Shown here piece after piece: positions 59,501 to 64,000 of a stretch of DNA of 64,000 nt. Position numbers and translations under genes: made by a program. The stretch comes from Cyanophora paradoxa. Lineage: Eukaryota > Glaucocystophyceae > Cyanophorales > Cyanophoraceae. The notes under the pieces are model-generated. The model was not told the DNA's origin and did no database searches. It saw nothing but the letters and a program-made list of their open reading frames with translations. Position 1 is the stretch's first letter. The number at the start of each line of letters is the position of its first letter. The stretch lies in NCBI GenBank assembly GCA_004431415.1, contig QPMI01000534.1, forward strand, positions 1 through 64,000, in the 5' to 3' direction.

Positions 59501-61861
59501 CTGCCACGCGCGCGCGCTTTTACTTTCGCAGTATGGCGGCGCTCCTCCGGGCCATTGGCGACGTCTTCGGTGCCGGTGCGCTTCTTAGAATTCGAATGAG
59601 AGGCCCTTCGAATTCGGACTCTGAATTCGGCCGGTGCAGGCGAGGCGGCGCCGGCGCTCTCGCCGCGCAGCCTGGCGGCCGGCCCCGGGCAGGGCAGCCG
59701 CGCCATGCGCCGCCGCGGCAGCGACCCGGACGGGTGCGACCCGCGGTCCCCCCTTTCTAGATCTGGAGCCCAAACAAACGCGTAATTCTCGCTCTTTTTA
59801 ACTTCCTCCTCTGCGCCCAGGCGGGACGCGGCGGCGGACGCGCTGGCGGCGCGGCTGCCGCCCGACCTGCTCCACACCTTCCACGCCGTCCTCCCCGACT
59901 TCGTGGTCCTCCGCCCCGCCCCGCCCCCCGCGCGCACCCCGCGAGAGCGATCGCGAGAGCGTCGTCCGCGTGTATCTATCCCAACTATCTCACTCGCTCG
60001 CTAGACATCGCTGGCCCGGCTCTAGATTTAGAAATGCTCGCGAAAACTTTGCATCCACCTCGAGCTCGCTTCTGCGAAATACGGCGAAGCTGCCGAATGA
60101 ACCCCGCGATCTTTTCTGATGCGTCGAATTCGCGCAGCGGGCGCAGCTGGTGGACCCGAGCATCCTGGACGCCCACGGCGAGATCCGGGTCCGCCCCACG
60201 ATCCAATCCCTGATCTAGAGGCCGGCGCCGCCTTCGAATTTCTTTGGGTTAACGTCGATTCGCGCTGGCGCTCACGATCGCGCTCGCGCTCGGCAGGTCA
60301 GCCGCATCGACAGCGACCGGCTCCTCATCCACACGGTACAACCGCCGCCCGGCCGGCGGCCGGGCCCGTGGGCGCTGAGGCGCCGGTACCGGTGTCCCGG
60401 CAGGTGGGGCGGGAGCTGGAGCGCCGCAAGAAGGCCGGCACTTACAAGGGCGACTTCCAGGCGGTGCGTGCGCGTGCTTATGTAAATTATGTTAGATTAG
60501 AACAGATTCTTTCCTTCCCTCGCTTTTATTTCCCTCCCTCCGTTTACTTGCAACCTCTCCGGTGCCGGGCGCCCCCCCGCGTCTCCGCGCCCCGCCCCGC
60601 CCCGCCCCGCCCCGCCCCGCCCCGCGCACTGCCTCCCTCGAATTCCAGCGCCCCCCGGGGCCGCGCGGCCTCCAGGCGCGGCCGACCGCGACCTCGAGTT
60701 CCGACCGCGTGCGCACGCGCAGACGCCCCACTTCCTGGGCTACGAGGGCCGCTGCGGTCCGCCCGCCCCCGGACCGCCTCCCCCGATTGTGATTCGGATC
60801 GTATTTGTGATTCGTTTGGGTCGCCCGGGCCGGGCCGCAGGGATGCCGTCCAACTTCGACGCGGACCTCTGCTACTCCCTCGCCTTCGCCGCGGGGGCCC
60901 TCCTCGAGGGAAACTTCTCCGGCCCGCCCCGCCCCGCCCCGCCCAGCCCTCCCGATCCCACCCTCGAGCTTTACCGGACCCTTCTCACCGCATTTCGCGG
61001 GCGGCTCGCAGGCGTCATGGCGACGGTGCGCGAGCGCGAAATCGCACGCCGCCCTCGGCCCCTCACTAGTTCTCACTCGGGCCTCGGCCTCGGGATCGGC
61101 CGCGCGCAGGTGCGGAACGTGGCGGCCGGAGTGGACGACTGGCGCCTCGGCGCCGTGCGCACCCGCCCGCCCCGCCGCCGCCTCGCCACGCGATCCATCG
61201 CCAAGGCCCCCGGGCCGGGGCGCGCACGTGCGCAGGTGCCGCTGACGTCGATGCTGGGGTTCGAGCACCGCCGCGGCCGCGACGTCCCCGCCATCCGGTG
61301 CGCCCCGGCTCTCGATCTAGCCTAGTAGATGCAGATTTAGATAGACATAAATTTCTGTTTATAATTCATATTAATAATTAGACTTGGGCGGCTCCAGGCC
61401 TGCTTCCTCGAGCACTCGCCATTTTCGCGCCACCTATTCCCTAGCACCGTTTTCGCGCCCCGTGCAACTTGCGCACACGCAGAGCTCGCGATCTGCGAAT
61501 AAGCTCGGCTTTATAGCTCGCTATAGAGCTCGCGGCCCGGCGCGATGTCGCGGCTGGATTCGAATTCGCGGCGCAGGAAGTCGGTGGTGGAGCTCGCGGG
61601 CCCCGCCTTCCGCGCCTTCGCCGCCCGCCGCGCCGCCTGGCGCCACGCCGAGGGCCTCCGCGACCCCGGTCCGCTTTCCCGCCGCGCCCCGCGGCTTTTT
61701 CGCGGCGTTTCGCTGCTTTTTCGCGGCGACGTCTGATGGCGCTTCGGATTGTTCGGGCAGGGGCGATCCAGTACTCGGGCCCGGCGGCGGAGTCGCCGAA
61801 CCTCAGCCTGCGCCTCCTGCACCCGCCCAAGGACGGCGGCGAGGCGCAGGCGCAGGCGTAG
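56510..61861 (+). CDS. Pyrophosphate-dependent 6-phosphofructokinase (PFP)
   Basis: About 25 short exons spell a PFP from ALYPNLYG (56510 on) to the stop at 61859-61861. In order: ARVGILFEGGPAPG, LYDFLLSRNALSTLVAFENGSSGLVDGRY, NIAGMGVFSTGR, LGLTGLVLVGGDEAATNAAALA, CPTKVVAIPKTIDGDLQ with the catalytic Asp, VTFGFDTATRVYSSLIGN, MYHFVRLMG, SHVTLECALQ, CCALIAEEVEAKAMTL, VTQEIADVIEERAARGMQ, YGVIVMPEAVIQYMPE, GTYKGDFQA, TPHFLGYEGRCG, MPSNFDADLCYSLAFA, VPLTSMLGFEHRRGRDVP, GAIQYSGPAAE. It phosphorylates fructose 6-phosphate reversibly with PPi. PKTIDGD points to a catalytic (beta-type) rather than regulatory subunit. The PPi-selective GGDD is GGDE here. Further 5' exons may reach back to about 55560. 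Confidence 0.88.
57694..57712 (+). repeat. Poly-C tract in a PFP intron
   Basis: A C run within a C/T-rich stretch (57640-57770) fills an intron of the PFP gene ahead of the exon encoding the HFAAGGCPTK segment. It may serve as an extended pyrimidine tract and is a site where assembly length could be wrong. Confidence 0.7.
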
Positions 61862-62456
61862 AGGCTGGCGCTGGCGCTGGCGTAATGAAGAGCCCGAGTG
61901 CGCAGCCCGGGACCGATCGCGACTCTGCCTTATCGATATATATCGGGAAAAACCATGAACAGAACGGAAATTCGTCCATAGGTAGCGATTTCGCCTTACT
62001 TAGGGGTCCAGGCCTAGCCTAGTAGGGTGACGCTTCTTCTATATATATATTTGCTATAGATGTCGCAGTGCTTCTTAAGCTTGTCGACGTCTAGATCTGT
62101 GCAGTGCGAATTCAACTGTAAATATATATATGTGCGCTTGCCGCAGTGCTGGGGCATCTTGATCATCGGATCGTACGCGTGATTAGATCATCATATGCAT
62201 GGGACCCGGGAGTAAATTTACGGCGAAGGCGTCGACTACGTATACGCTCCTCGCAATCGCGCGTGGTTATGGAGTTCGAGCGAGCCGGAAACTAGTTTTC
62301 ATTCTCCTCCTCTGTCTAGTTCTCCTCTCGTCTCGAGCTCGAGCTCCCCTCCGATTCGAAATTCTAGATCTCCTCTTCGCGAGCTCCCCCTCCGTTGCAT
62401 CTGCACCTGCACCTGCATGCGCGTTTTTAAATATAAGCATGCATGCATACGCAGCC
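61862..62456. other. Intergenic between PFP and F-box 3
   Basis: No gene is recognised. TATATATATA words occur at 62040-62050 and 62122, a GCATGCATGCATAC alternation lies just before the next start codon (62438-62451), and ACCTGCACCTGCA near 62404. Confidence 0.55.
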
Positions 62457-64000
62457 ATGGTCGAGCATCCCACCCTCGTCGACGTCGTGCCGGACGCCAT
62501 TCTGCTTCGCATCTTCGATCTCGTGCTCGACGCCGAGAGCCCGCCCGGACCCTTCACGCCCATCTCTGCGGTAATCGCCGCTCATTGAATTAAAGAGCAC
62601 TCAATGGCGCGAATTGAGCTTATCGCTGAAATGGGCGCGCGGGTTTCGCACGCGAATTCGAAGGTTTGCAGGCGATTTCGCGCCCTGCAGGGCGGGCACC
62701 GCAGAACGCTTGAAGTCTCGGAGGGGGCGATCGTCGCTTATTCTTCCCTGGCTCGGGCCTGCGCGCGGATGCCGAATCTGGAGCGCATCAGCCTCGTCGA
62801 CGGGTGCGCGCGCGATTTTCAGATCTAGACCTGCGCGTGATGCATTGGGTGTGAATTGGAAAATCATGCGCAGCTTGATTCTCAAAGGTTCGTGGCTCCG
62901 TATCTTGCTTGACTTCACCGCATGCGCACCTCATGATCACTCGCGATCGGCTCGCTTATATTACCGCGCGCTGATCACATGAAGATCAAGATTTCGATGA
63001 GCCGCCCTCGAGCTCCGAATATCCGCCGCCGTTCGCGTTCTCTCCTTACTCGGCCGCGGGCTCGACATCTGCAGCCGCCTCTAGCTCAGCCACAGCATCC
63101 GGCCACGAATACGCTGGTGCAATTTTATGCCTTGGGGGTCCGATCGCGATATTATGTGCGATGCTGATATATTCTAGATACCGGCAGTTCCGCCATCGGG
63201 ATCTCCCCTTGGCTGAGATGGCTCCGCGATGCAGTTGGGCGGCTTTTTGTCCGCAGCAGCGCTAGCTGCAGCGGAGTTGCAGACATACAGCAGCAGGCGC
63301 CGGCGCCCCTGCTGAAGGCTCTGACGGTAAGCGGATACACGCTCAGGCATTTCTTGGAGTCAGAGTACGGCGGATCGTGTACGATGACGAGCGCGGAAGA
63401 AGCCATCGTTCGATCCCGGTTGGAGGCATCGAAGCTGTGGACAAGCAAGTGCACCAACGCATCCCAGTATCCAAAGGTAGCTAGCTCAATATATGTAGCT
63501 GTATGCAACTATTCGAAGCACCGATTCGAATTTCTTCCTTACGATTGAGTTACTCTGGCTAGCTGAATTTAATTCGAATTCGAAACACATATATACATGC
63601 GTACGCGTAGATATCGCTATCGCTAATTATATAATCGAACACCGCTTGATATCGATCGCGATTATCGCAGATCCCCATCTTCTTCGCTTTGGCGCCTCTG
63701 CCCATCCGCCTCGACGTGCTCGAAGAGCTTCGACTGGTGCGCACTAGAGCAGCTGTGTAGCAATTCGTCATCTCAGAGTCTGACCTCTCTTGCAATTTAT
63801 TTCTTTTGTACCAGATCAACATAAATAACTGGGACTTTCTCGAGAGGTTCGAAGTCCCGTTCCTCGGGGGCCTCGTCCTGCCGCAGTGCGCGTCGCTGCG
63901 GACGCTGGAGGTCTCGGGGAAGGACTTGAGCAACAAGGCCATGTTCTCCCTCGCTGTATCTTTCAGCGGCCACCTGGCAGAGACCGTGCGGCGCCGCCGC
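62457..64000 (+). CDS. F-box protein 3, truncated by the window end
   Basis: Exon 1 (62457-62570) encodes MVEHPTLVDVVPDAILLRIF and on to PFTPISA. Exon 2 (62664-62803) continues in phase with VCRRFRALQGGHRRTLEVSE, giving an F-box split by an intron, then MPNLERISLVDG, a leucine-rich unit. Later exons lie near 63183-63476 (ALTVSGYTLRHFLESEYGG), 63670-63735 (IPIFFALAPLPIRLDVLEEL) and 63814 onward (WDFLERFEVPFLGGLVLPQ, then SLRTLEVSGKDLSNKAMF). The gene continues beyond 64000. Its role is presumed substrate selection for an SCF ubiquitin ligase. Boundaries of the third and later exons are tentative. Confidence 0.65.

Overview
The window is nuclear DNA from a GC-rich, intron-dense eukaryote, most likely a glaucophyte alga close to Cyanophora. 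Three observations support this. (1) A nuclear, intron-containing MurA gene, a peptidoglycan-precursor enzyme, carries an N-terminal extension. (2) Three predicted organelle-targeted proteins begin MAAFV, MASFV and MATAGF, and a phenylalanine near the start is the known hallmark of glaucophyte cyanelle (muroplast) transit peptides. (3) There is a plant/cyanobacterial-type phytochrome. Gene models were built by hand from splice sites, reading phase and family conservation. Introns are about 50-110 nt, donors are mostly GTGCGC or GTCCGC, and many introns begin with GC.

Layout. 1-15475: a satellite array of about 33 monomers of ~478 bp, each with tRNA-like A and B boxes. 16164-19847: a 3.7-kb hAT-like element with 8-bp target-site duplications, holding two diverged ~0.8-kb repeats, each with a TATAAATA box. 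20894-24216: a molybdenum-cofactor-sulfurase-like PLP enzyme with an N-terminal MGGCCS. 24912-25513 (minus): a small metal-binding-like protein. 26058-26508: a broken partial copy of the FKBP gene. 26593-31097: a head-to-head pair of F-box/leucine-rich genes. 32066-33258 (minus): an FKBP predicted to be thylakoid-lumenal, with a 9-nt exon. 33383-35113: an ankyrin protein ending in a SUMO-like domain. 35492-37132 (minus): a CbbY-type sugar phosphatase. 37412-39831: MurA. 41641-47229 (minus): a phytochrome continuous with a class III adenylyl cyclase, the main discovery candidate. 48151-50232 (minus): a Ser/Pro-rich protein. 51408-51799 and 52679-52962: two MITEs. 56510-61861: pyrophosphate-dependent phosphofructokinase. 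62457-64000: a third F-box gene, cut by the window end.

How the genes fit together. FKBP, CbbY and MurA look organelle-directed: thylakoid protein folding, removal of a Rubisco-inhibitory sugar phosphate, and cyanelle wall synthesis. Three gene pairs share short head-to-head promoters (F-box/F-box, FKBP/ankyrin-SUMO, CbbY/MurA). The phytochrome-cyclase would couple red/far-red or related light sensing directly to cAMP. The Lys and Asp specificity residues of adenylyl cyclases and the bilin-binding Cys are all present.

Limits. Exon boundaries were deduced by eye. The middle of the phytochrome-cyclase PHY region, the F-box 2 gene and the 5' ends of the PFP and metal-binding genes are the least certain.
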